From: Myxococcales bacterium
GTDB lineage: Bacteria > Myxococcota_A > Polyangia > Fen-1088
Direction: 5' to 3'
NCBI GenBank assembly: GCA_003158735.1
Contig: PMLB01000198.1
Location: 1-34,595 of the forward strand
Length of the DNA stretch: 34,595 nucleotides
The notes beneath the pieces were generated by a model. The model did no database searches and was not told where the DNA came from. It was given only the letters and a program-made list of their open reading frames with translations. Positions 1 to 7,666 of this stretch are shown piece after piece. Every line of letters begins with the position of its first letter. Position 1 is the stretch's first letter. Both the position numbers and the translations under genes were made by a program.

Positions 1-1
1 C

Positions 2-439
2 ATCGGTGCCGGCGGTAGCGGCGGATTGGGCGGCAGCGACGCCGCGACGATGAACAGTGGTGGCCAAGGCGGTGCCGACGCTGGCACGAGCGCAAGCAGC
101 GACGCCGCCTCCTGCTCGGGGCCGCTTCGCGGAGGGATCTGCTGGTACCTTGGGCCGGATGGATCGAGTTGCCAGCAAGTCTGCGCGAGCCACGGTACCG
201 TGGCGCCCGGAGCCGCAAGCCACGTCGGCACAACAGCCCAGGGCGGCAGCCTTGCAGAGTGTGGAATTCTTTTGGGACTGCTCGGAGTCACGGGAACACC
301 TGCGAGTGGCGTAAGATCCGACGGACTCGGACTTGGCTGCCATATCTACAGCGGGGTTCTGTGGTGGGTGAGTTCGCCTGCGTTCGACGCCACAGCCAGC
401 CATACCTCGGCCCGTCTGGTATGCGGCTGCACGCAGTAG
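2..439 (+). CDS. Secreted or lipoprotein-type Cys-rich protein, C-terminal part (5' end outside window)
   Basis: The reading frame is open at the left window edge, so the start and any signal peptide lie outside. The visible part begins with a Gly/Ser/Ala/Asp-rich linker (about 40 residues), followed by a compact domain with eight cysteines and the pattern C-x7-C-W-Y-L-G-x5-C-x3-C, ending in the sequence LVCGCTQ. Low-complexity linkers followed by Cys-rich domains are typical of exported Myxococcota lipoproteins. From memory, similar domains recur in Polyangia proteins of unknown function. It stops 32 bp before the next lipoprotein gene, which runs in the same direction. An internal ATG at 50 exists but there is no sign that it is the real start. 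Function unknown. Confidence 0.6.
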   Translation: MGAGGSGGLGGSDAATMNSGGQGGADAGTSASSDAASCSGPLRGGICWYLGPDGSSCQQVCASHGTVAPGAASHVGTTAQGGSLAECGILLGLLGVTGTPASGVRSDGLGLGCHIYSGVLWWVSSPAFDATASHTSARLVCGCTQ

Positions 440-457
440 CCACTCAGCCGACCGCGA

Positions 458-817
458 GTGAGGTACTGACCATGAAATCTCTCTCCTTCCTGTCTGCACG
501 CCTCGACGTTCCTGCCTTCTGCCTCGTCGCTGCGCTGGCGGCGGCATGTTCCTTCGACGCCAGCCAGCTACGGGCACTTTCGGATGTGGATTTCAAGTTC
601 GACAGCCTGAGAAGCTCGTGCGGCGCCGGCGATCCAGCACGACCTGGGTGCAGCCAGACCGAAGTAGTGCGTATTCCGGCTTTGCTTGAGCAGGCGTGAG
701 GTACAAAAACATGAAAGCCCTCTCCTTCTTGTTTCCGCGTCTTGATATCTGTGGCATCTGCCTGATCACGCTTCTGGCTACCGCGTGTTCTTTCGACGCC
801 AGCCAACTGCGGGCCTT
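458..817 (+). repeat. Direct repeat of lipoprotein leader (about 120 bp, two copies)
   Basis: Two imperfect copies, about 458-577 and 696-817, begin with the identical nonamer GTGAGGTAC and run through ribosome site, start codon, signal peptide and the CSFDASQLRAL coding stretch. After that the copies diverge completely. The second copy starts at the stop codon of the first gene. Confidence 0.7.
472..699 (+). CDS. Small lipoprotein with leader duplicated in next gene
   Basis: A 75-residue protein that starts with a lipoprotein signal peptide: n-region MKSLSF, hydrophobic stretch, and Cys26 in the context ALAAAC. A GTGAGG Shine-Dalgarno-like site lies 8 bases before the ATG. Residues 1-36 are close to the first 36 residues of the next gene (same length to the lipobox Cys, and the shared sequence CSFDASQLRAL after it); the bases around the start are similar too. 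After this shared leader it runs for only about 39 unrelated residues with two cysteines. It is therefore either a small lipoprotein or the remains of a longer paralogue that lost its body by deletion or frameshift. A longer frame upstream (from 169) is open but overlaps the preceding gene and has no leader. Confidence 0.5.
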   Translation: MKSLSFLSARLDVPAFCLVAALAAACSFDASQLRALSDVDFKFDSLRSSCGAGDPARPGCSQTEVVRIPALLEQA

Positions 818-2300
818 GGCGTCGCCCGCCCCTGACGGAGCTATCGAGTACCCCGCTGTGCCCGAAGCTGGCGCCTCCGGAAGTGACGGCACCAGATCCA
901 ACTCACCCGACGCTATCACGGGCGCGGATGGTGGCGGGGGCGGTGACACAGGCGGCAGTGGGGGAAGCGTTGACGCAGGCGGTGTGGCAGTCGACGGGAG
1001 CACGAGCTTCGGCGACGCAGCGGCCTTGCCCGATCTGGGAACTGCGCACGATGTCCCCGCGCCGGCGGACCGGGCTCAGCCGTTCGATGCTGGGGCAGAT
1101 GCGCCGCTCGTTGTCGATGCGACCTCAATCCCTGATGCGACCTCGGTCAGTACGCTGGGCCTTGTCCTCTACTACAGTTGCGACCAGGTCAACGGCACCT
1201 CGCTCCCCGACATGTCCGGGAAGGGAAACAACGGGACTCTCGTGGGTACCGTCAGCATCGCCCCGGGCAAAGTGGGAAACGCGCTGGTGCTCGCGAACAA
1301 CACGGATGCCGCCGTGTCGGGTAGCTATGTCGCCATGCCCCCCGCGATTCTTGCCACCGCCCGCGACATGACAGTTGCCACCTGGTTCAAGATCAACAGC
1401 ACGCCGAGTTTTCAGCGGATCTTCGAGATAGGCAACAGCAGCGCGACCTCTTCGATGTACCTGACGCCGACGTACACCGACGGCTACCCTCGTTTCACTA
1501 TCCGAACGGCTCTCACTGACGCAGGTCTGTACAGGGAAGACATTACGGCGACCGGGATCACGGTTCCCACGGGCGTGTGGGAGCATCTGGCTGTGGTGCT
1601 CGACGCTTCTGGTGGCCGACTGTATTTGAACGGCGTCCAAGTCGGCATCAACACGACCATGAAGATGCGTCCAGCCGACTTGGGCGCCACCCCCAACGAC
1701 TGGATAGGGGGCTCCGAGTTTACTGGCACTCCCTTCCTGGACGGCGCGATTGATGAGTTCCGCGTCTACAATCGCGCACTGAGCGCAGCCGAGATCCTCG
1801 CGCTGGTCGGCGCTGTCATCGGAGCCTGCCCGACTGGGTATCACGACGGTGGCGCGGGGACCTGCGTGATCAGCGGAACCTGTTCTGCCGGCTATCACGA
1901 CGGCGGCGGGGGAACCTGCGTGGCTAGCGGGACTTGCTCGGCCGGGTACCATGACAACGGCGTGGGAACTTGCGTGGTCGTCGGGACTTGCTCGACCGGG
2001 TATCACAATGGCGGGACAGGGACGTGCGTGGCCAGCGGAACCTGCTCAACCGGATGCCACGATGGTGGCACGGGGACGTGCGTGGTCAGCGGAACCTGTT
2101 CGATCGGATATCACGACGGTGGCAACAGAACCTGCGTTGTCAGCGGAACATGCTGGGTGGGGTACAACAATTGCTCCGGAACATGTTCGTCAAGCTCCTG
2201 TGGTGGCGGGTTAGGGGCAGACTGCTCAAGCCAACCGTGTGCCAGCGGCTTAACGTGTAGGACAGACATCTACGGGGGCAGGGTGTGTTCGAGTGGATGA
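711..2300 (+). CDS. Outer-surface lipoprotein with LamG domain and Cys-rich tandem repeats
   Basis: A 529-residue exported protein. Residues 1-26 form a lipoprotein signal with Cys26 (context LATAC), followed by a Gly/Ser/Asp/Ala-rich linker (about 40-145). Residues about 150-365 form a concanavalin-like LamG/laminin-G-3 domain: it opens with LYYSCD, has the typical D-x-SGKGNNGTL segment and a W-E-H-L-A-V-V-L-D strand, and closes with the family signature GAIDEFRVYNRALSAAEI. Then come six exact-length 18-residue repeats of the form GTCS-x-GYHDGG-x-GTCV-x-S, a degenerate seventh, and a Cys-rich tail. LamG domains commonly bind glycans or surface polymers, so adhesion or matrix binding is possible. 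The ATG at 711 matches the start of the paralogue just upstream; a GTG at 696, overlapping that gene's stop, is less likely. Function inferred from the domain only. Confidence 0.8.
   Translation: MKALSFLFPRLDICGICLITLLATACSFDASQLRALASPAPDGAIEYPAVPEAGASGSDGTRSNSPDAITGADGGGGGDTGGSGGSVDAGGVAVDGSTSFGDAAALPDLGTAHDVPAPADRAQPFDAGADAPLVVDATSIPDATSVSTLGLVLYYSCDQVNGTSLPDMSGKGNNGTLVGTVSIAPGKVGNALVLANNTDAAVSGSYVAMPPAILATARDMTVATWFKINSTPSFQRIFEIGNSSATSSMYLTPTYTDGYPRFTIRTALTDAGLYREDITATGITVPTGVWEHLAVVLDASGGRLYLNGVQVGINTTMKMRPADLGATPNDWIGGSEFTGTPFLDGAIDEFRVYNRALSAAEILALVGAVIGACPTGYHDGGAGTCVISGTCSAGYHDGGGGTCVASGTCSAGYHDNGVGTCVVVGTCSTGYHNGGTGTCVASGTCSTGCHDGGTGTCVVSGTCSIGYHDGGNRTCVVSGTCWVGYNNCSGTCSSSSCGGGLGADCSSQPCASGLTCRTDIYGGRVCSSG
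1821..2160 (+). repeat. 54-bp tandem repeat encoding an 18-residue Cys module
   Basis: Six units of exactly 54 bp start at 1821, 1875, 1929, 1983, 2037 and 2091. Part of a seventh starts at 2145. Each unit encodes two cysteines and a Gly-Tyr-His-Asp core (unit 5 has Cys in place of Tyr). All units stay in frame, so copy number could change without breaking the gene. Confidence 0.9.
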
Positions 2301-2423
2301 CATGAACAGGCCCGAAGAACACCCCAACGCTCTGCTGATAGCCGCGTCGGTAAGCATGGCCTGGGTGCGATTGCAGCCAGCCAGCTTGGATGGCCAGTGA
2401 AGGTTAGGAATCCCTGGGAACAT

Positions 2424-3698
2424 CTACTCCTCAGACGCCTGACGTTGAGGGCGTTTTCGTTTCAACGGAGGCGTGAGCAAATGGGGAATCTTGTTCGTGG
2501 CACCGCGCGCGTAGTCGAGCACGCCGACCAGAATTTCCTGGAAAACACGCGGATCGTCGGGGAGGCGGGCGCAACTGGCCACGTCGCGGAGGCGGCGGAG
2601 AGCAGCCTTGCTCGGACGCTTGAATTCCGTCCAGCCGGTCGGACCAGAAGTGTCCTCGTCGCTGGGAACCAGAGCGGGAGTGGTGCGGCCCTCTGAGCAC
2701 TCGTAGCGTGCGCGAACCTTTTCCCACGCGCCGGGCTTGTCGAACGCGCGTGTTACAGCCACCAGATTGGGCAGAGTGGCTGCGGGATGTCGGTTTCGCC
2801 AGTCGCGGAGGGCATTGGACGGTAGTGATGCCAGCAGCCCGCGCAGTTGGTAGACATAGCTGGGAGCCTTGCCAATCAATTTGGCCAGGTCGGGAACAGA
2901 GACCCCAAATTTGCGGCAGATTAGATCGCAGCGATCAGCCAAATCGAAAGTGGCGAGAGGCGCGTGAGCAACGTTTTCGAGGAGGTTGACGGCGTAGGCC
3001 TCAAGCTCGGAGCAGAGCGAACGGACAATTACCTTGACGGTCGTCCAGCCCAACTTTTGAGCGATACGAAAGCGCGAGAAACCCGCAAGCAAGATGTACT
3101 TCTCTGGATCATCTCGGTCTCGCGCAACCAGCAGGGGCGAAAACTGACGGAGAGCAACCATCGACGCTTCCAGGGCTGCGTCCGCCTCCTCGTCGACACC
3201 CGAGCGCATGTTCTCGAATTCAAGAGAGATCTGGCCGAGCTTGATGTCGATCACGGGCTCAGGTTCCGGAGGTGATGCCTGACCACGAAGCAATTCCTGA
3301 ATGTCGCTGCGGCGGAGGCGACTGTGCAGATCGCGCCGGACCACGGCGAGATGGGCAGATCGTTCGGGCCGGCAAGCGACGGGCGCCCCCGGGGGCAGGG
3401 CGGTACCGTTTGCCTCATCGACTTTCTGCCGGTAAGCGGCTAGGGCGGCGTCGGAGATTTCGCCGCCACCGCCCAAAACGGCAGCGAGCATTTGCCCGAG
3501 GTCACTGTCAGGCGGAACCACATTGGGGTCGGGCGGGGGAATCTGTCGGAGGAGGGCGCTACTCATCTCGTTCAGACGATTGATGATGGGATTGCCAGTG
3601 GATGTAGATACGGAATTATCGCTCGCGGGAACGTCGTCGGGTGGAGAGGTTTGTGCTTCAAATTCGGCGTCAGACAAGATGGATGTATCGTCGACCAT
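2424..3698 (-). CDS. ParB/Spo0J-like DNA-binding protein (orphan, no parA beside it)
   Basis: A 424-residue protein. Residues 1-145 are Pro/Asp/Ser-rich and poorly conserved in appearance. Residues about 150-250 match a ParB N-terminal (CTP-binding) domain: GFSRFRIAQKLG at 206-217 corresponds to the usual G-E-R-R-x-x-A box, and NLLENVAHAPLATFD at 238-252 corresponds to the EN-x-x-R box, with His where Arg is usual. Residues about 263-292 look like the ParB helix-turn-helix. The C-terminus is basic (KRKRPQRQ). The start at 3698 is chosen because AGGAG sits 6 bases upstream; an in-frame start at 3764 has no such site. ParB proteins bind centromere-like parS sites or act as regulators. With no ParA partner visible and an integrase nearby, this is more likely a cargo or element protein than the chromosomal ParB. 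Confidence 0.75.
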   Translation of the reverse strand: MVDDTSILSDAEFEAQTSPPDDVPASDNSVSTSTGNPIINRLNEMSSALLRQIPPPDPNVVPPDSDLGQMLAAVLGGGGEISDAALAAYRQKVDEANGTALPPGAPVACRPERSAHLAVVRRDLHSRLRRSDIQELLRGQASPPEPEPVIDIKLGQISLEFENMRSGVDEEADAALEASMVALRQFSPLLVARDRDDPEKYILLAGFSRFRIAQKLGWTTVKVIVRSLCSELEAYAVNLLENVAHAPLATFDLADRCDLICRKFGVSVPDLAKLIGKAPSYVYQLRGLLASLPSNALRDWRNRHPAATLPNLVAVTRAFDKPGAWEKVRARYECSEGRTTPALVPSDEDTSGPTGWTEFKRPSKAALRRLRDVASCARLPDDPRVFQEILVGVLDYARGATNKIPHLLTPPLKRKRPQRQASEE

Positions 3699-4074
3699 TG
3701 TTGCTCCTGTGAATTGTTGGAACCCACGAGAAGGTCGCCGCAGCAGCGTGCTGACCTTCGCCATTCACCATTCACCAGGGCCTGATCGTGTGGAGATTCA
3801 ATCTCGTCCCGCTCGGAGAGTCGACTGAACCACGACCCGCGATATCAATGAGCGTACCGCACCCACGAAAACAGTCAATGTGACCAAAAGCCAAAGGAGA
3901 ATCGGGGCTTGAGCACGCAGCCGGCCGACTGACGAAGGAAAAGGGGCAGGAAAGGCGACACTCCTGCGCTTTTGTGCCGGGACCTGGGCGTCGGTTCGGC
4001 GTCGCTCAATGGGACTGGAGCGTAGCCTTGCGTGTAGAGCTGTTGCGCATTCCGAACAGGTTTTCGCACCAGGG
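3699..4074. other. Gene-free stretch upstream of the ParB-like gene
   Basis: About 375 bp with no convincing gene. It holds the ribosome site of the ParB-like gene (minus-strand AGGAG, 3704-3708) and a short TGGTGAATGGTGAATGG direct repeat (about 3764-3780). Open frames across it on the minus strand are compositionally biased and resemble nothing I recognise. I see no clear promoter hexamers. Confidence 0.5.
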
Positions 4075-4672
4075 TCATGCGGCTGCCCGGCGCAGGATCG
4101 TCGACAATGGAGCTGCAGGGGCAGCTTTGCCGCGATGACGGGCAAGGTCGTTTACTGGGCGACCGTGGTAGTACGTCATCCGGTATAGGCTGGTGCGGAC
4201 GCTGCCCTCGGAGCGGAGCCGGTAGTGGCTCTTCTGCCGTTTGCCGTACCTGCGGTTGGCTCGCTCGACGTGGTTGGAGGTGGTCTCCGGCACCGGGTCG
4301 CGCAGAAAGCCCGACAGCGGCGGTAGCGGGCCTCTTGCAGCAGCAAGGTCCGCCGCACACGTGCGCGGTGGGGGAGCTGCCTCCGTCGCGCTCGAAGATA
4401 GCGCAGTTACCCGTCCATGAAGCCGCGCAGAACGCGCAGCTTGGGCTGCAGGGCCAGCAACTCGTCGAGATTCTGCATTTCCTCGGCGCTCATCTCATGT
4501 TCTCGCAGCGCTTGATGATCAGGTGGCGTTGCGGCCTGAGGAGGGTTCGCGGCAGTGGGCAGTTGATCGGTATGCAAACGATGTTGGCCACGGCCTCCCT
4601 TCGTTCTGGCGGGTCCTTGGTCCGTCCAACCCAAGGGAGCCCCCCTCTACGGAGGAGGCAACTTTTCCTCAC
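4075..4672 (-). pseudogene. Broken transposase gene (C-terminal part, several frameshifts)
   Basis: Pieces of one transposase appear in order on the minus strand but in different frames. First comes RHLIIKRCENM (about 4495-4530). It is followed by EEMQNLDELLALQPKLRVLRGFMDG (about 4410-4480), an R-R-T-L-L-L-Q-E-A-R-Y segment (about 4320-4355), and then ETTSNHVERANRRYGKRQKSHYR (about 4220-4290). The last matches the TNNHVER-type C-terminus of a DDE transposase group common in Planctomycetota, cyanobacteria and Myxococcota. At least two frame changes and an in-frame stop after FMDG show that it is dead. The N-terminus is missing or beyond recognition. The IS family is not assigned. Confidence 0.6.
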
Positions 4673-4734
4673 GATCTCAGGCGGTTACCTCCGATACAAA
4701 AACGCAGGTGTGTCGGGAAAACCCACATGTTCTA

Positions 4735-4748
4735 GTGACTAGAGTCAC
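4735..4748. repeat. Short inverted repeat between transposase and helicase remnants
   Basis: GTGACT-AG-AGTCAC, two 6-bp arms around a 2-bp centre, lies at the junction between the transposase remnant and the helicase fragment. It may be a leftover transposon end. No partner copy was found in the window. Confidence 0.3.
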
Positions 4749-4822
4749 TCGCCAGCCCCCCCCCGCGCCCCGGGACTGGCGGTGGAGACGGCCTCTTCCA
4801 CTGCCGGTTGACACCTGAGCTT

Positions 4823-5700
4823 TCAGCGGCAGCGGACTTCCTTTTCGCGCTGAAGGGTCCGATCCACGCGGCCGTTTCGTTGTTCCAGCCGCGCCGGATT
4901 CCAGGGCACGTCGAAATGGAAGATGCCGGCGCAGTAGCCCTGATGGTTCACGCCCTCGCGGGCGGCGTCGGTGGCGAGCAGAATGCGCACGGGATACTGG
5001 GCGGGCGGGCCGTTGAAGGCGCGCTGCACTTCCTCGCGCTGGCGGTCCGACATGCCGCCGTGGAATTCCATCAGGCGAAGCTCCCCGTCAGCGGTTCCGT
5101 CAAAGGCGGCGCGCAGAATGGCGGCCAGGTAGCGTTTCGTGTCCGCGTATTCCGTGAACACGATCAGGCGGCGGTCCTTCCAGGTCGCCGGGCTGCGGGT
5201 GGGCGTGGCGCCGCCAAGCTGGACGGCCTTGCACTGGTTGCGGCGAATCCAGTCGATCAGAGCCAGCACCTTGGGGCCAGGGGCGCGGCGGCTCTGCTCG
5301 GCCAGGCTGGTCATGCGTTCGAGCAGGCTGCGGGCGTCCGTGCTGGGTGCTGCCAGGCCGACCGAAAGCAAGGTCATCTGCGAGTCTGACCGCTCGTCCG
5401 AGGTGGTCTCGTCCTCGCCGTACTCGTCGTCATCGGGCGATGACGGGGACGCGACAGCCTGGTCGGTGCGTTCCCCGACGCTCTTAGCGTGAACGGCCAG
5501 GGTGCGCGCGAAAGCCTCGATACTGGAGAGCAGGCGTTTTTGTAGGCTGGCGATGCCCAGGCGGCTGCGACGGTTCTTCTGCTTCAACAGAGCGGCGTAC
5601 TGGGCCAGCAGCACCGATAGTTCGATTTCCGCGTTGGTCCCCTCGCCGACTACGACCGCCGCCTCGGCGCCGTAGCGCTGTTGCCAACCTTCTGCCCCGT
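4823..5700 (-). pseudogene. Fragment of SNF2-type helicase resembling DISARM DrmD (C-terminal helicase half)
   Basis: About 290 residues of a superfamily 2 helicase C-terminal half. Visible are RLIVFTEYADTKRYL (motif IV region), FHGGMSDRQREEVQRAF, ILLATDAAREGVNHQ (motif V) and WNPARLEQRNGRVDR (motif VI), ending shortly after LQREKEV. The combination of a FHFDVPWNP sequence, motif VI and a following R-T-L-Q resembles DrmD, the SNF2 helicase of class 1 DISARM anti-phage systems. The Walker A half is absent, and the frame stops right after EVRCR where the family normally continues for hundreds of residues. Upstream, the frame stays open to about 5700 and then loses coherence. The fragment cannot be active. 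Other SNF2 families related to RapA are an alternative. Confidence 0.6.
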
Positions 5701-5843
5701 GCGAGCGCCGAGTCGGCCAAAACCGTCACCTGGGCGTCCTTGGTCGCCGTGGGCGGCAGGGGAACCCCAAACTCGCGCCCCAGATCCTCCAGTCGTCCCT
5801 TGGTCAGGACGGACAAGACGCTGCGCTTCGATGCTTCTGCCAC
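5700..5843 (-). pseudogene. N-terminal fragment of a restriction/methylase-type protein (SAP-like start)
   Basis: From a GTG at 5843 about 45 residues look like a real N-terminus (ASKRSVLSVLTKGRLEDLGREF and on to VTVLADSA). It is a SAP-like helical module that I associate with the beginning of some DNA methylases and restriction proteins. After VLADSA the frame turns into Arg-rich nonsense, and the neighbouring frame carries the helicase fragment. The simplest reading is a deletion that joined the beginning of one defence gene to the end of another. The assignment of this piece is weak. Confidence 0.35.
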
Positions 5844-5992
5844 GGCCGGGATGATGATATCCGTCGCGCCCGGTGAGGGGAACCGGGAACGTGGGTCGGC
5901 GGGTTTCAGCCCGGGCCGCGTGTCACTTTCTGTTCCCGAGAGGTGGCATGAACGGGTACGATCGGCTTCGTCACCAGACAGGGAACCAACCG

Positions 5993-6982
5993 ATGAAGTG
6001 CGTGCTGTGTCACGAGAGAAAAGGGAAACGCAACTGCAAGCTCACGTCCGCTGAGTTCATCTGCCCGCCTTGCTGCGCATCCACACGACGAGACGAGTGT
6101 AGCGGCTGCGCCTACTACGAACCGTCGTTGGCCTATCAACGCGAGAAGCAGATCAGGAACAAGGCATTCATCGCTGAAGTCCGTCCCGACCTCGACGACC
6201 GATGCGACGAAGCTCTGACTCTTGTCGACGAAGGCGACATGGGCAAGGGGGAGTCAATTCTGCGTGACCTCCAGACCAGACACCCGAACTACCACTCGGT
6301 GCTCTACGGCATCGGTGTCTGCCATTGCCTGAAGGGCGAAGCGGACGAGGCCATCCGCTGCCTCGAACGGGCAGTCGAGATTTCCCCCGGCCTCGCTCAT
6401 GCCCACTACAACCTGGCCTCGGCATATTGCCAGAAGGTCGATGTCGGGAATGCGGTCAAGGCTCTTCAGGCAGCCATTGATGTTGACGGAGATGACGGTC
6501 CGGTTGGACAACGGGCACGGAAACGCCTCGACCAGCTGGAAGCCATGGCGAGGCGGAACGGCATCAACCTGCAAACGTACATCAATAACAACCGGGTTTT
6601 TGATCGGGCGTTCGCGGCCTTGCGCGAGAAGCGGTTCCAGGCAGCAATCGATTTGTTCGAGCAGGTTCTGGCAACGGAAAAGGGACATGTGCAGTCCTAC
6701 GGCAACATGGGATTGGCCTATGCCGGGCTCGGGAACCGGCAGAAGGCGCTCGATTGTCTGAACAAGGCGATTGAACTCGATCCCGAGTATGAGCCAGCGA
6801 TACTCAATCGTCTCGTGGCCGAAAAGATGAAGGACGGCGAGGCACTGCCTGATATCGGTATGCGTGAGGTCGACTACAGCGAATTCAAGGCGGCTGGCCG
6901 GTCATACATACGGGAGCTGACGGAAAGGCTGGATGCGGCGGCGACGGGCCTGCCGAGCCCGTCGCGCACCGCAAACGAGTAG
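5993..6982 (+). CDS. Protein with N-terminal Cys cluster (zinc-binding type) and TPR repeats
   Basis: A 329-residue cytoplasmic protein. Residues 3-39 hold eight cysteines (3, 6, 15, 24, 27, 28, 36, 39) in a CxxC-x8-C-x8-CxxCC-x7-CxxC arrangement with KRKGKR-like basic residues. This resembles the small zinc-binding module found at the start of many uncharacterised bacterial proteins. Residues about 70-165 and 200-290 are TPR repeats (for example YGIGVCHCLKGEADEAIRCLERA and YGNMGLAYAGLGNRQKALDCLNKA). The start is placed at the Met directly before the Cys cluster (AGGGA 11 bases upstream). An in-frame ATG at 5948 with GAGAGG close upstream would add 15 residues. It is probably a scaffold or adaptor; partners unknown. 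Confidence 0.75.
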   Translation: MKCVLCHERKGKRNCKLTSAEFICPPCCASTRRDECSGCAYYEPSLAYQREKQIRNKAFIAEVRPDLDDRCDEALTLVDEGDMGKGESILRDLQTRHPNYHSVLYGIGVCHCLKGEADEAIRCLERAVEISPGLAHAHYNLASAYCQKVDVGNAVKALQAAIDVDGDDGPVGQRARKRLDQLEAMARRNGINLQTYINNNRVFDRAFAALREKRFQAAIDLFEQVLATEKGHVQSYGNMGLAYAGLGNRQKALDCLNKAIELDPEYEPAILNRLVAEKMKDGEALPDIGMREVDYSEFKAAGRSYIRELTERLDAAATGLPSPSRTANE

Positions 6983-7192
6983 TTGAGTCCGCCTCTCCGA
7001 ATCGGGCAGCAGCTTGCTGCCCAATTGCCAATCCGTGGACGCCTCAGCCTCCAACGAATCGCCAGCACAGAGAGCCGTCCAGATCGCACATGGTCGCCCA
7101 CGGACGGTGACGACTCGTTTGCCAGGCGATCCTGGTGCGTGCCATCCTGTCGACGACTCCAGCACCCACGGGGAGTCCAAGAAGAAACAGCC

Positions 7193-7666
7193 ATGGCCAG
7201 CCAACAGATCGATCGCAACAAGCTCCGCGCCGCCATTCGCCACCTTGGCAGCGAATACGTGTTCTACATGCTGGATGAGGCGATCGATCTCTTGCCCGAG
7301 GCCGAACTCTTGAAGCTGACCAAGCCGTATATCGATCCATCGAGGCTCGAACCAGATGGCACCGCTGATGCTGGCTTGCTCGCTGCTGTGAAGGCTTTCG
7401 AGAAAGCAAGCCTAGCCGGCGAGTACTACGAGGACTTCAACGTCAACTCCACGAACTGCACGGAGAAGTCCACCGGGACGGCGGCGTGGAATGCCGACTG
7501 TCGGCGACTCCTCGATCGTTGCGTGGCATCGGCCATCTGCCTGGTACACGCCCCGCCCAGCCGGTCGTCAGTCTTGCCGCGATTGGCATTTCTGGCAGCC
7601 TTGGGCGGGAGGAAGACACCTTGGTGGCACAATCAAATGAAGAATCGCCGTGGCTGCACCTGGTGA
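7193..7666 (+). CDS. Conserved hypothetical protein, apparently truncated
   Basis: A 157-residue frame. The first about 115 residues (from ASQQIDRNKLRAAIRHLG through EYVFYMLDEAIDLLP and KASLAGEYYEDF to CRRLLDRCVASA) look like a conserved protein of unknown function that, from memory, occurs in Planctomycetota and Myxococcota. There the sequence continues after the LLDRCV segment with a further acidic, Trp-containing part. Here, from about 7537, the frame turns into unrelated residues (ICLVHAPPSRSS) and ends 130 bp later, overlapping the next gene. I infer loss of the C-terminus by deletion or frameshift. The ATG is the first in the conserved part; the ribosome site is weak. Confidence 0.5.
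   Translation: MASQQIDRNKLRAAIRHLGSEYVFYMLDEAIDLLPEAELLKLTKPYIDPSRLEPDGTADAGLLAAVKAFEKASLAGEYYEDFNVNSTNCTEKSTGTAAWNADCRRLLDRCVASAICLVHAPPSRSSVLPRLAFLAALGGRKTPWWHNQMKNRRGCTW

Noticed and set aside
1821-2160. CRISPR array
   Set aside because: The repeats are directly adjacent, in frame and coding, with no unique spacers. The other repeats in the window are also tandem or palindromic, not spaced.
3798-4145. Minus-strand frame with a hydrophobic segment (ILLWLLVTLTVFVGAV)
   Set aside because: There is no ribosome site, its composition is unlike a protein outside this segment, and it overlaps the transposase remnant. Probably chance.
3547-4680. Possible second att copy of the tRNA-Leu 3' end (GGAGGAGG-like sequences)
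   Set aside because: Matches are limited to about 8 bases of GA-rich sequence and do not extend into the T-arm of the tRNA.
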